NCBI GenBank assembly: GCA_964035015.1
Contig: OZ036004.1
Location: 10,111,576 to 10,175,575 of the forward strand
Length of the DNA: 64,000 nucleotides
Reading direction: 5' to 3'
Origin: Corallium rubrum
Lineage: Eukaryota; Cnidaria; Anthozoa; Scleralcyonacea; Coralliidae
The notes below the pieces were generated by a model that did not search any database, was not told the origin of the DNA, and saw nothing but the letters and a program-made list of their open reading frames with translations. Below are positions 52,252 to 64,000 of the stretch, piece after piece; position 1 is the stretch's first letter; every line of letters begins with the position of its first letter. The translations under genes and the position numbers were made by a program.

Positions 52252-52420
52252 CTTAAGGCAAGTTTCCACTCAGGAAAATCTTCCACAGGACCGGAACGGA
52301 CAGGGAAGTTTTCTTTGTCTTGTGAGCTCTCGGTCGGAACTAATGACTTCAACACAAAGGGAACTTTCCTGTCCGTTCCTATCCTGCGGAAGATTTTCCT
52401 GAGTGGAAACTAACCTTAAG
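52252..52420. mobile_element. MITE with GGCAAGTTTCCACTCAG terminus
   Basis: Inverted ends CAAGTTTCCACTCAGGAAAA and CTGAGTGGAAACTAACC. ACCGGAACGGACAGG and its counterpart CTGTCCGTTCC face each other. Confidence 0.85.
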
Positions 52421-53052
52421 AGTATAGTGAATCGTGAAACAGTAATCCACTTGTGACTTAAATATATACTCATACATAGTATATGATACTATTGTCTATT
52501 AAATATTGCATCGTCTGGCGTTAGACAGAATAAAAAATAAAAAAGTGCCAAATGGCACCGATGGGAATGAAAGGGTTAAAATAACAAAATAAAAATAACA
52601 AATAATTTTGCAACGTAAAACAATAGTTTTTTAGTTTAATAAACAATATATAAGTTTTTGTTATTTGAAAGAACACTTAAAACTACAACCTTTGCAGTTT
52701 TTCCTTCTTTGCTTCGTTGTCGAGATATTTCAGTTTGCCTAGACTTTCTCAAAGTCCTTTTCAAACATTTTTGACCTTTCGGTTCCTCGTTGAAAAGGAC
52801 TTTTCCCACCTGCAGCGCGCCAAAATTCACCGGTGAATATTTCGACCGGTGACGTAATTCGGGAAGTAATTATATTCAGGCTAAATTGCTATGCAAGTGC
52901 TATCTTTGGAAGTTGGTGTTAAACAGACTCTTGAAAACGTTTTAGTAGGGGTAGAACCACTTTCCATTGCATGTACAACAACCTGAAACACGTCAAAACA
53001 GGGTGATGTACATTTCAGCGATTTCCTGCCAGAATATTTAATTACATTAAAA

Positions 53053-53160
53053 AACCTGCAAGCGAAACAAGTCCGCCTCTTTCCTCCCGCTTTTCCACTC
53101 TCCCGCCTTTCCACTCGCCCGCAAAAACTAGCGCTAAGAGGCGGACTTGGAGCAAGTCTA
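53053..53160 (-). repeat. 105-bp dispersed repeat, copy 2
   Basis: Inverted copy of 41876-41990, near identical, including CAAGTCCGCCTCTTTCC and TAGCGCTAAGAGG. Confidence 0.82.
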
Positions 53161-53609
53161 CAGTTTGCCAGGCAAATTAAACACCTTGACGCGGTGTCTT
53201 AGCCAGAAAATTTTAACTTATTTGGTGCAATGTTCGCGGCAAAGGAAGGTCTATGTTCTCAGCGAGGTCTTGGGAAATGCTCCCCCAGAAATGTTTATTT
53301 TTGTATGCCTCAGAAACGCATTTTTGGCCATCAGAGATAGTGTCCAAATGCAGGTACCGTAGCCAAAGAATAGTAATACAACCAGACGTCCAATTCGTGT
53401 CGGAACTTTTGAAATTTATATCCTCGCGCATGTCGCCTCGCGCATCTTGATTCCTCGCCATCCGACGCCATCCTACGCCATGCGTAGGGTGGCGTCGGAT
53501 GGCGTAAAATATCGCGCCCGCGCATTTAAGAAATGCGGACAAGTTTTCCCTCGAGTTGGATTTCTGGTTATTACTATTCTGTGCCGTAGCGGTCCCCCGA
53601 AAGTAAAGC

Positions 53610-54012
53610 CCCGGTCAAACGAGGATGAGAGTTGAGAGTTGGCAAGCGAGAGTTTGTCTGAGAGTTTTCTCAACTCTCATGCCCCGGTCAAAGGAGGATG
53701 AGAGTTGATGAGAGTTGACCATGAGAGTTGACGAGAGTTGTAGGATTAACCGCGCGTAGCAGGGAGACTAGGAACGAATTTCAAGGTAAACAAAGTACTA
53801 AACTCTCATCAACTCTCATATGCCAACTCTCATGACCGGTCAAACGAGCAAAAACTCTCATCAACTCTCATTAAAATTTGAACCAGCTCAAAGTTGATGA
53901 GAGTTGATAAGAGTGCATGAGAGTCGATGAGAGTTGGTGGTCAAACTCGACCGAGAGTTGCAACTCTCATCGACTCTCATCAACTCTCATCCTCGTTTGA
54001 CTGGGCCTTAAC
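53610..54012. mobile_element. MITE with GCCCCGGTCAAACGAGG terminus
   Basis: Inverted ends GCCCCGGTCAAACGAGGATG and CCTCGTTTGACTGGGCC. The inside is many GAGAGTTGATGAGAGTTG words and their complements. It is bordered on each side by CCCCCGAAAGTAA, a sign that it inserted into or next to that repeat. Confidence 0.82.
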
Positions 54013-54225
54013 GGCAAATTTTCGAGACCTCTAATAATTTCCGAAAGTAGCGGGCCCCCGAAAGTAACGCGTTACATTTAATCGATATAACTTTTGATGT
54101 GAAACAGATAATCTTCCAATGCAAAGGATTGTGGTTAAATGTAATGATTAGCCTCCCCGCGAGTCCTTTAATTCTTTAACTTTCACAAACATGTACTAAA
54201 ATTAACTTCTTAATATATTTTACAG

Positions 54226-55167
54226 TTTCGCTTCTGTTGTCCTGGTTGGTCTATTCCAAGTCAAACGATTTATGGCAATGAATCCGGCAGAATTCATCAT
54301 AGAAATGGACGAGAACAAGGATCTTCATGGGCACTGTCTACTAGAGACAATCAGCATGATAGGCCACGATGTAGCCCAATGCCTAGAGCACTGTTTGGGG
54401 AATTGTCTCTGTAGGGCTTTTCAAATATGTGACCTGACAGAATGTCAACTGTGTTCATCTGGCAAGTATGCTACAGCATCGACGCTTCGCACAAGACAGG
54501 GTTGCAATCATTTCGATCTTAAACCACGACTGTTAGAGGTTAGTCAAAAATCAAAGATGCTACACGTCTTCCTCTGCAATCCAACCTTGCAAAGAATACG
54601 TTAAAGGAAGAATAACAATAACAACAGCAACACCAACAATAATACCAAGAACAACAACAACACCAACAACAACATGACACCACCACCAACAACAACAACA
54701 ACACCATGGCCACCATCAACCACCACACCACCAACCACCCCCATCACCACCACCCCCAACACCAACACCGCCACCACCACCACCACCAACAACAACAACA
54801 CCAACACCAACACCACCATCAACACCAACACCAACACCAACACCAACACCAACACCAACACCAACACCAACACCAACACCAACACAACCACCAACAACAC
54901 CAATACCAACAAACCACCAACACCACCAACACCACCAACACCAACACCAACACCAACACCAACACAACCACCCCACCACCACTACAACCACCAACAACAC
55001 CACTCCACCACCACTAACACAACCACCACCACTAACACAACCACCAACACGACAATCAACACCGCCACTCCACCACCGGCATCTGGACCAACACCACCAC
55101 TAACACAAACACCAACGTTAACACCACCATCAACACCACCATCAACACCACCACCACCACCACCACC

Positions 55168-55243
<76 letters not shown>

Positions 55244-56390
55244 CGCCACTAACACAACGACCAACACCACCATCAACACTACCAGCGACTACAACAACAA
55301 TACCAACAACACCACCAACAACAACAACACCAAGAACACCAATAATAACAACAACACAAACAACACCAATAGCAACAACGCTAACTACACCAACGACACC
55401 AGCAACGCTAACACCACCACCACCACCACCACCACCACCACCACCAACCACCACCAATGCCAACACCAATAACAACAATTTTACATCAAAAAGAAAGTGA
55501 CCTTTTAGCATGAATTTTTTTAAAAATACAGTTTCTTTCTTTTGCAGTCAAACTATCAACAATGCGCTGACAGTTGTTCCACGTCCATCAACTGTTGCCT
55601 GACTTCCAACCCATGCCTCAACGGAGGAACATGTCTTCCCAGCAACCCCACAATAAGGCGATCAAGCCGTTTCATATGCAAATGCCCGGATGGTTTTACC
55701 GGAATCCGCTGTCGGGAGCCAATCAAGTCCTGCCGAGGATACAACACTGGAAATCGAATTTCGGGAATATATAAGATATTTGGAGAAGACATGAAGCTTT
55801 TTGAAGTCTTTTGTGATTTCGATCAACAATCACCAATGACCTGGACACTAATTTATTCATACGCCATAGGCAATCTTAAAGACGAATCAGCATTAAGAAA
55901 ACTAGGTGTGCCACTATTCGAAAATACACCTGTCAACGAAAACAATCCTTCTTGGACTGGCTATCGCCTTTCGAAATCAAGGATGAAATCTATTCAACAG
56001 GACTCGAGGGAGTGGCGTTTCACGTGCGGGTACGAAAAAATCCATGACAGTGACTTCGTGCAGGGTCGCAACTTCGTAGTGGATATCCTAAGCGAATTAC
56101 CACTCGAAAAATACAATTTAGCCAAAGTTAAACACTTGAAAATCGGTGAACAGGTTTTCGATGAATGTTTGGCTTCGTTTGGGTCAGAAGAGAACGAAGG
56201 GTTACATTTACGCGTCTACGTTGCCGACACTTGGCTTGCGCATCTGGTCAGCGGTAACACGACTATATGTGACGTCCAAACTCCAGGTTCGAGTATAGAT
56301 GGTTCGAGCAGAATGGGTGTGCCTGGCACAACGCAGTGTGTTACCTATAATTATTTCGGGTCCTATATCCTTGAGTGCTTGGATTCGTGA
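54226..56390 (+). CDS. Secreted PAN/EGF/fibrinogen-like protein, 3' part
   Basis: Two exons read cleanly: 54226-54538 and 55548-56390 (phase 0, GT..AG). The first encodes a PAN/apple-like module (about 75 residues, with CLEHCLGNCLCRAFQIC). The second begins with a short Cys cluster, then an EGF-like domain (NPCLNGGTC...CKCPDGFTGIRC), then a domain of about 220 residues starting SCRGYNTGNRISGIY...VFCDF, which recalls the start of a fibrinogen C-terminal domain without its usual end. The combination is common in anthozoan surface or secreted proteins, possibly lectin-like. An upstream exon with the signal peptide must exist because 54226 follows an acceptor; it was not recognised. The intron holds an ACC/AAC array. 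Ligand unknown. Confidence 0.8.
54620..55495. repeat. CAC/CAA repeat filling the PAN/EGF intron
   Basis: Irregular AACACC/CCACCA units with pure ACCAAC (about 54825-54890) and CAA (about 55168-55242) stretches. Almost no G on the + strand. Confidence 0.97.
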
Positions 56391-56734
56391 CACTATTGCT
56401 CAGCAAACCAGTTCTCGACAACAAATATGGTTTGGACATTAGCCAAATTCCACACGCGTTTCTGAAAAACCGCTGACCTATATATAATTGGACTGCGGAT
56501 CCCGTTCAAAAAGTGACCGAACAAAGATGGCGGAAATATGGATCCTTTATCTCATGATAGCGACCGCTGATCATATTTTGCCCAATATGTTTACTTGACT
56601 GTGGGCTCAGCCGTGCCCGCAGGCCAATCAATTTAGTTATAAATTCATTTATGAGAAAAAGGTCAGCGGTTACTACTATGGAAGAATGAACCCACAAACC
56701 GCCATCTTGGATTGGTTATATATAGGTCAGTGGT
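56391..56734 (+). other. 3' flank of the PAN/EGF gene
   Basis: Probable 3' UTR and spacer. An inverted pair (TGACCTATATATAA near 56476 and TTATATATAGGTCA near 56715) suggests a MITE of about 255 bp at 56473-56731. Confidence 0.5.
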
Positions 56735-58790
56735 AAAAACGTCCAGGGTTGTTTGGGAGATGACTTAGATGCCATCTTAAGAGATGTGTCCTCTTAAGAG
56801 AGGTGTCTGCTTAAGAGAGGTGTCTGCTTAAGAGAGGTGTCTGCTTAAGAGAGGTGTCTGCTTAAGAGAGGTGTCTGCTTGTGAGAAGGGTCTGCTTCAG
56901 AGAGGTGTCCGTTAAGAGAGGTGTCTGCTTAAGAGAGGTGTCTGCTTAAAAGAGGTGTCTGCTTAAAAGAGGTGTCTGCTTAAGAGAGGTGTCTGCTTCA
57001 GAGAGGTGTGTGCTTAAGAGAGGTGTGTGCTTAAGAGAGGTGTCCGTTTAAGAGAGGTGTCTGCTTCAGAGAGGTGTGTGCTTAAGGGAGTTGTCTGATT
57101 CAAAGAGAGAGAGGTGTGTGCTTAAGAGAGGTGTCTGCTTCAGAGAGGTGTGTGCTTCAGAGAGGTGTGTGCTTAAGAGAGGTGTGTGCTTAAGAGAGGT
57201 GTCCGTTTAAGAGAGGTGTCTGCTTCAGAGAGGTGTGTGCTTAAGGGAGTTGTCTGATTCAGAGAGGTGTGTGCTTAAGAGAGGTGTGTGCTTAAGAGAG
57301 GTGTCCGTTTAAGAGAGGTGTCTGCTTCAGAGAGGTGTGTGCTTAAGGGAGTTGTCTGATTCAAAAAGAGAGAGGTGTGTGCTTAAGAGAGGTGTCTGAT
57401 TCAGAGAGGTGTCCGTTAAGAGAGGTGTCCGCTTAAGAGGTGTCTGCTTAAGAGAGGTGTCCGTTAAGAGAGGTGTCCACTTAAGAGAGGTGTCTGCCAA
57501 AGAGAGGTGTCTGCTTAAGAGAGGTGTCTGCTTAAGTGAGGTGTGTGCTTAAGAGAGGTGTGTGCTTAAGAGAGGTGTGTGCTTAAGTGAGGTGTCTGTT
57601 TAAGAGAAGTGTCCACTTAAGAGAGGTGTCTGCTAAAGAGAGGTGTCTGTTTAAGTCTGTTTAAGAGAGGTGTCTGCTTAAGTGAGGTGTCCACTTAAGA
57701 GAGGTGTCCAAGAGAGGTGTCCACTTAAGAGAGGTGTCTGCTCAAGAGAGGTGTCTGCTTAAGAGAGGTGCCTGATTAAGAGGTGTCCAATTAAGAGAGG
57801 TGTCTGCTTAAGAGAGGTGTCTGATTAAGAGAGGTGTCTGCTTAAGTGAGGTGTCTAATTAAGAGAGGTGTCTGCTTAAGAGAGGTGTCTGATTAAAAGA
57901 GGTGTCTGCTTAAGAGAGGTGCCTGCTTAAGAGAGGTGTCTGCTTAAGAGAGGTGTCTGCTTAAGAGAGGTGTCTGCTTAAAAGAGGTGTCTGCTTAAGA
58001 GAGGTGTCTGCTTAAGAGAGGTCTCTGTTTAAGAGAGGTGTCTGTTTAAAAGAGGTGTCTGCTTAAGAGAGGTGTCTGCGTAAGAGAGGTGTCTGCTTAA
58101 GAGAGGTGTCTGCTTAAGAGAGGTGTCTGCTTAAGAGAGGTGTCTGCTTAAAAGAGGTGTCTGCTTAAAAGAGGTGTCTGCTTAAGAGAGGTGTCTGCTT
58201 AAGAGAGGTGTCTGCTTAAAAGAGGTCTCTGCTTAAGAGAGGTGTCTGCTTAAGAGGTGTCCGTTCAAGAGAGGTGTCTGCTTCAGAGAGGTGTGTGCTT
58301 AAGAGAGTTGTCTGATTCAGAGAGGTGTCTGTTAAGAGAGGTGTCCGTTAAGAGGGGTGTCCGTTAAGAGAGGTGTCTGCTTCAGAGAGGTGTCCGTTTA
58401 AGAGAGGTGTCTGCTTCAGAGACGTGTGTGCTTAAGAGAGGTGTCTGCTTCAGAGACGTGTGTGCTTAAGAGAGGTGTCTGTTAAGAGAGGTGTCCACTT
58501 AAGAGGTGTCCGTTAAGAGAGGTGTCTGTTTAAGAGAGGTGTCTGTTTAAGAGAGGTGTCTGTTTAAGAGAGGTGTCTGTTTAAGAGAGGTGTCTGTTTA
58601 AGAGAGGTGTCTGTTTAAGAGAGGTGTCGGATTAAGAGAGGTGTCCGTTAAGAGAGGTGTCTGATTAAGAGAGGTGTCCGTTAAGAGAGGTGTCTGATTA
58701 AGAGAGGTGTCTGATTAAGAGAGGTGTCTGATTAAGAGAGGTGCTTCAGACAGGTACTTAAGAGAGGTTTCTACTTAAGAGAGGTGTCCG
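56735..58790. repeat. 17-bp satellite GAGAGGTGTCTGCTTAA
   Basis: About 120 tandem units over 2 kb. Variants include TGTCCGTT-AA (16 bp), TGTGTGCTTAA and TCTGCTTCA, often grouped in blocks; for example, a multi-unit block is repeated at about 57040-57110, 57210-57260 and 57310-57360. No coding potential. Confidence 0.97.
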
Positions 58791-59144
58791 CATTATGTGT
58801 TTAGTGATAATGTACAATAAAATATTAAAATAACAAAAAATCTAAATATTTATATACAAAGTTAACATAAAGCAGATGTGTATCGCTGGTTTTGATAAAC
58901 TAATCCATGGATTTCGAGTTTCTCGCTGGCTGAAGTATGAAGCACCCTGGGGAGCCTGGGGTGGTGATATAGCATCTTTTGTCTTTTTGCCGCCAGTGTA
59001 GTAGTTGATAACCCCCCTCCCCCCCCCCTGCGGCTAAGGACATGGGTGCCATGTTATGTATATGTATTACAGTTGAAACTGATGTATTGGATATTTTGTT
59101 ATAATTAATGTTAACTCTTTCACGACCGAGAGCTCGCCACTTGA
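58791..59144. other. Spacer between two satellites
   Basis: AT-rich DNA ending with TTAACTCTTTCACGACCGAG, a word that recurs in diverged form at 61754 and 63960 as the border of a dispersed repeat. Confidence 0.45.
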
Positions 59145-61275
59145 CAAGTGAAGTACTCTGACGTTAGACAGTAAAATACTCTGGCGTTAGACAGTAAAAT
59201 AGCCTGGTGTTAGACAGAGTAAAATACTCTGGCGTTAGACAGTAAAATAGTCTGGTGTTAGACAGTAAAATAGTCTGGCATTAGACAGTAAAATAGTCTG
59301 GCGTTAGACAGTAAAATAGTCTGGCGTTAGACAGTAAAATAGTCTGGCGTTAGACAGTAAAATAGTCTGGCGTTAGACAGTAAAATAGTCTGGCGTTAGA
59401 CAGTAAAATAGTCTGGCGTTAGACAGTAAAATACTCTGGCGTTAGACAGTAAAATACTCTGGCGTTAGACAGTAAAAAAATCTGGCGTTAGACAGTAAAA
59501 TACTCTGGCGTTAGACAGAGTAAAATAGTCTGGTGGTTAGACAGAGTAAAATAGTCTGGTGTTAGACGGAGTAAAATAGTCTGGTGTTAGACAGAGTAAA
59601 ATAGTCTGGTGTTAGACAGAGTAAAATAGTCTGGTGTTAGACAGAGTAAAATAGTCTGGTGTTAGACAGAGTAAAATAGTCTGGTGTTAGACAGAGTAAA
59701 ATAGTCTGGTGTTAGACAGAGTAAAATAGACTGGCGTTAGACAGAGTAAAATAGTCGGGTGTTAGACAGTAAAATAGTCTGGTGTTAGACAGAGTAAAAT
59801 AGTCTGGTGTTAGACAGAGTAAAATAGTCTGGTGTTAGACAGAGTAAAATAGTCTGGCGTTAGACAGTAAAATAGTCTGGCGTTAGACAGAGTAAAATAG
59901 TCTGGTGTTAGACAGAGTAAAATAGTCTGGTGTTAGACAGAGTAAAATAGTCTGGTGTTAGACAGTAAAATACTCTGGCGTTAGACAGAGTAAAATAGTC
60001 TGGTGTTAGACAGAGTAAAATAGTCTGGTGTTAGACAGAGTAAAATAGTCTGGTGTTAGACAGAGTAAAATACTCTGGTGTTAGACAGAGTAAAATAGTC
60101 TGGTGTTAGACAGAGTAAAATAGTCTGGTGTTAGACAGAGTAAAATAGTCTGGTGTTAGACAGAGTAAAATAGTCTGGTGTTAGACAGAGTAAAATAGTC
60201 TGGTGTTAGACAGAGTAAAATAGTCTGGTGTTAGACAGAGTAAAATAGTCTGGTGTTAGACAGAGTAAAATAGTCTGCCGTTAGACAGAGTAAAATACTC
60301 TGGCGTTAGACAGAGTAAAATAGTCTGGTGTTAGACAGAGTAAAATAGTCTGGTGTTAGACAAAGTAAAATAGTCTGGCGTTAGACAGAGTAAAATAGTC
60401 CGGTGTTAGACAAAGTAAAATAGTCTGGCGTTAGACAGAGTAAAATACTCTGGCGTTAGACAGAGTAAAATAGTCTGGTGTTAGACAGAGTAAAACAGTC
60501 TGGTGTTAGACAAAGTAAAATAGTTTGGTGTTAGACAGAGTAAAATAGTCTGGTGTTAGACAGAGTAAAATAGCCTGGTGTTAGACAGAATAAAATAGTC
60601 TGGTGTTAGACAGAGTAAAATAGTCTGGTGTTAGACAGAGTAAAATAGTCTGGCGTTAGACAGAGTAAAATAGTCTGGTGTTAGACAGAGTAAAATAGTC
60701 TGGTGTTAGACAGAGTAAAATAGTCTGGTGTTAGACAGAGTAAAATAGTCTGGTGTTAGACAGAGTAAAATAGTCTAGTGTTAGACAGAGTAAAATAGTC
60801 TGCCGTTAGACAGAGTAAAATAGTCTAGTGTTAGACAGAGTAAAATAGTCTGGTGTTAGACAGAGTAAAATAGTCTGGCGCTAGACAGAATAAAATAATC
60901 TAGTGTTAGACAGAGTAAAATAGTCTGCCGTTAGACAGAGTAAAATAGTCTAGTGTTAGACAGAGTAAAATAGTCTGGTGTTAGACAGAGTAAAATAGTC
61001 TGGTGTTAGACACAGTAAAATAGTCTGGCACTAGACAGAATAAAATAGTCTGGTGTTAGAGTAAAATAGTCTGGTGTTAGACACAGTGAAATAGTCTGGC
61101 GTTAGACACAGTAAAATAGTCTGGCGTTAGAGTAAAATACTCTGGCGTTAGACAGAGTAAAATATTCTGGTGTTAGACAGAATAAAATAGTCTAGCGTTA
61201 GACAGAGTAAAATAGTCTGGCATTAGACAGAGTAAAATAGTCTGGCGTTAGACAGAGTAAAATATTCTGGGGTTA
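59145..61275. repeat. 23/25-bp satellite GTTAGACAGAGTAAAATAGT
   Basis: About 85 units. The 23-bp form (GTTAGACAGTAAAATAGTC, then TGGC) dominates to about 59510. The 25-bp form with an extra AG (mostly TGGT) dominates afterwards, with scattered mixes. Single related units lie at 52512 and 63972. Confidence 0.97.
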
Positions 61276-61769
61276 GTTACCGTTGGCGTTGCTGCACTTG
61301 CGGTGGCAGACTTACATGGCAATACAACGTGGGAAGGCAGGAAGCTCACTAATAAATATGCTTAAAATGTTCTTAAACCAATCAGGCTCTTTTGTTTAAA
61401 GACAAAAATAATTATCACAATCGAAATTTAAACTTTCCCTGTTCAAAAGACTCGAATAATATGCCGGCATAGAGAAGCTATAATTTGAAAAATCACATTG
61501 GAAAAAATCACATTTTTTGTGAAAAATCACAAAAATAACACATTGGAGGAGAAATATTTTTAAAACTCCTTCGGAAAAGGCTGGAAATCTTTCGTACGCG
61601 AGTTTTCTCGATTGTTTATTGCATAATTCAAGGCAAGAGGTCTAACCTGCATATCCCGCTGAAAATCGTTTAGATGCTCGACATGGAGTATTTAATATAT
61701 TTTACGCAACAGGAGTCCTCTTAGCATCGCTACATGCATCTTGTACAGTCAATTAACCCTTCGAAGCGT

Positions 61770-62075
61770 GAAGACGACTCTTTAGCATTTTATCTGGCTA
61801 ACGCTAGACGATTTTGGCTAACGCTAGGCCTCAAAGTGTTAAAACCTATCTCTTTAACAATTTGAATCCTGAAGAAGTCTTTAGCATTTTATTCTGGCTA
61901 ACGCCAGACGATTTTATTCAGCACAGGGTGAGGTGCAGGCCTCAAAGTGTTAAAACCTATCTCTTTAACACTTTGAAGAATGAAGACGAGTCTTTAAATA
62001 GTATTTTATTCTGGCTAACGCCAGACGATTTTATTCAGCACAGGGTGAGGTCCAGGCCTCAAAATGTTAACCTAC
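61770..62075 (+). repeat. Tandem copies of the dispersed repeat that resembles the satellite
   Basis: About three units of roughly 100 bp with TTCTGGCTAACGCCAGACG, TTTTATTCAGCACAGGG and AAAACCTATCTCTTTAACA. The complement of the first word plus flanks corresponds to the satellite monomer at 59145-61275. Confidence 0.85.
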
Positions 62076-62151
62076 TATATCGTATGGCATTATAAACTAC
62101 GTGGAGTGCTCCGCATTGGACTTAGTGTCCCGTTCGCACTTTTCCGCTTTT

Positions 62152-62260
<109 letters not shown>

Positions 62261-62556
62261 TGGTCAGAGCATTGCACGGCGAAACATGCATGTCTGCAGA
62301 TTTAACTATATAAGCTCCTTCACTTGTGTCGTTGAGCACTCTGTGAGGTTAATGGGGTCTATTAGCAATAATGCAAAGCTGACTTCCCTTGTGGTCGTTT
62401 GAGCACTCTGGACCCATGACACTTCATGCGCATGTCTGGATGCGCAGATTTCTGAGTATTGTACCACATGTGCTTGGTGAGAGCAAGTGTATGTGTATAC
62501 AATAACTATCGAGAAGATTTTTCTCTGTTTTTCAGGCCAACGTGACTTAACCCTGG

Positions 62557-62605
<49 letters not shown>

Positions 62606-62624
62606 TATAGGTTATATACCTCGA

Positions 62625-62703
62625 ACTTGGGATATAAGTCATATATTGACCCGAGGGGCCGAAGGTCCCGAGGGTCAATAGATAACTTATATCCCAAGTT
62701 ATA
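62625..62703. repeat. Short foldback between TA tracts
   Basis: AACTTGGGATATAAGT and ACTTATATCCCAAGTT pair across a G/C-rich centre (CCGAGGGGCCGAAGG). A small MITE or hairpin. Confidence 0.75.
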
Positions 62704-63030
62704 TATAGTTATAAGCTATATATATATATATATATATATATAGTCAATTGGTTCTTTCCGAAGTATTATATATATTGGTATTATTATATATATTATATAT
62801 ATTATATATTTGATCGTGCAGGTGTAAACATGTTTATAATGTAAGACAAATAACAAGTTTATAATGCCCTTAAACCAATCACGTTCCTTGTTTAAAATTA
62901 AAGCCAAAAAAATAATTATCACAATCAGAATTAATTACTTTATCTGTTCAAAAGACTCGAATAATATATGCCGGCACAGAGAAACTATAATTAAAAAAAG
63001 AAAGAAAAATGTGAACATGGCGAGAAATAA

Positions 63031-64000
63031 TGGTCACGCATGCGCGTAATGCATGCCCACTTCCAAAAATTTTGACTAGAAAAGTTCTGCAAGATTAATA
63101 GGACTTACATAGAGGATGAGTGAAACAATCGTCGTAGCAGTGTCAATTTTTAAATTATTTCAAATGTTTCAATCTGAATCGTATAGTGCAACACATCTGC
63201 GATATAAATATCATGAGCGATATGCCACAGATATTAAATCCGTTGCGGTTTTTGATATACTATTTTGAGCACAAGTCTAACATAAGCCAATATGGCGAAT
63301 ACGCAAATTGTACCAACCTTGCTGCTCACGTTATCGAAAATCAAACAGAGGTATACTATTTCCGTACAAGTTTCGATCTGATTCGGCTACTATAAAGATC
63401 CGTCTTTTCGATGATATTCTTCATTTCTAGCCTGTGTTTGTCGTTGTTGCGGTTTTCAATCTCAAAGCTTCAATATTTTCTGATCATCGAATGAAGATTT
63501 CATCCAACATTGCATAAATTAGTTGCTCTCTTTTCTTCTGAACCGCGGAACTGTGACGACCGCACGACATTGGTACTAGTTTAATAGGGCTTTAGCTCCG
63601 CCTCTCTATGTCCACCATTTCTCGCAATGAACATGAAGCTATTTAAATACATTCATTTTCCATTACTTAAGCGACAGGGGTCCTTTTAGCATCGCTGCAT
63701 GATGCATCTTCCAGTCACTTAACCTGCTATACCGTATGGCATTAAAAACCATAGTCATCATGAGAAAGCAGTTTCTCTTTTTAGCAAGGAGAGAAAAGGT
63801 TTGATTCAGCGAACTTTCTCAAACATGAAGCAAACGGGAGGCTTTTTAATTCTAAGGTATGGTTTTGATGTAATTAAATTGACGGAAAGAAACCAGTTCA
63901 ATGTTTTATCGTGTTCGATTTATATATAATTGAACGTCGTTTTGACTATAGTTGAGCTTATTAACCCTTCGTCTGGCGTTAGACAGAGTAAATGATAAAG
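63031..64000. other. Non-coding end of window
   Basis: No gene recognised. The last 40 bp (TTAACCCTTCGTCTGGCG) match the border and first unit of the 23/25-bp satellite family. Confidence 0.45.

Noticed and set aside
56735-61275. CRISPR-like array
   Set aside because: The units are directly adjacent tandem repeats without unique spacers, in a eukaryotic context.
63186-63395. 69-codon frame near the window end
   Set aside because: No recognisable domain, splice context or neighbour; chance in AT-rich DNA cannot be excluded.

Overview
The window is intron-bearing, AT-rich animal DNA crowded with repeats. Three host genes can be read with consistent GT..AG splice sites: a TMEM43/LUMA homologue (+, 12 exons, 25.6-36.1 kb), a succinate-semialdehyde dehydrogenase ALDH5A1 homologue (-, 10 exons, 50.1-38.6 kb), and the 3' part of a secreted PAN/EGF/fibrinogen-like gene (+, 54.2-56.4 kb). 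The PAN-EGF-fibrinogen-like architecture, the Polinton content and the MITE/SINE load suggest a cnidarian, probably an anthozoan; that is an inference from family knowledge, not a proof.

The most striking object is a 14.3-kb Maverick/Polinton (adintovirus-like) element at 8187-22457. It has a 6-bp target duplication (GACGAC), terminal inverted repeats of about 0.88 kb, and two converging gene blocks. The left block (+) holds a spliced protein-primed DNA polymerase B, a small zinc-finger protein, a packaging ATPase and two small conserved proteins. The right block (-) holds a GRF-type zinc protein, an integrase with chromodomain, penton, a minor core/capsid protein, the major capsid protein and an adenain-like protease. 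All visible catalytic motifs are kept, but the polymerase 5' exon and the penton gene each carry a frameshift. Each inverted repeat carries the same small gene: intact on the left (106 aa, with an N-x-G-R motif like the BH1 region of Bcl-2 proteins), frameshifted on the right. The element sits inside an older hAT-like element (8-bp duplication GTAAAAAG) and has itself received a 269-bp MITE at the point where the two gene blocks converge.

Layout: 1-7.7 kb, gene-free nest of MITEs, tRNA-like SINEs, a long palindrome and minisatellites. 7.7-22.6 kb, hAT-like element with the Polinton. 23-24.9 kb, 1.9-kb GAT/GAA array. 25.6-36.1 kb, TMEM43. 36.1-38.6 kb, MITE-filled space between two tail-to-tail genes. 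38.6-50.1 kb, ALDH5A1, with introns packed with minisatellites (a 2-kb purine-rich array among them). 50.1-54.2 kb, SINE, 5S-like and MITE remnants. 54.2-56.4 kb, PAN/EGF gene. 56.7-61.3 kb, two 2-kb satellites with 17-bp and 23/25-bp monomers. 61.3-64 kb, diverged direct repeats and TA tracts.

Within the Polinton the gene set is self-sufficient in outline: integrase for insertion, PolB for protein-primed copying from the inverted termini, ATPase and protease for packaging and maturation, capsid and penton for the shell. The genes in the inverted repeats and the zinc proteins are accessory and may act on the host cell. The host genes show no functional link to one another.
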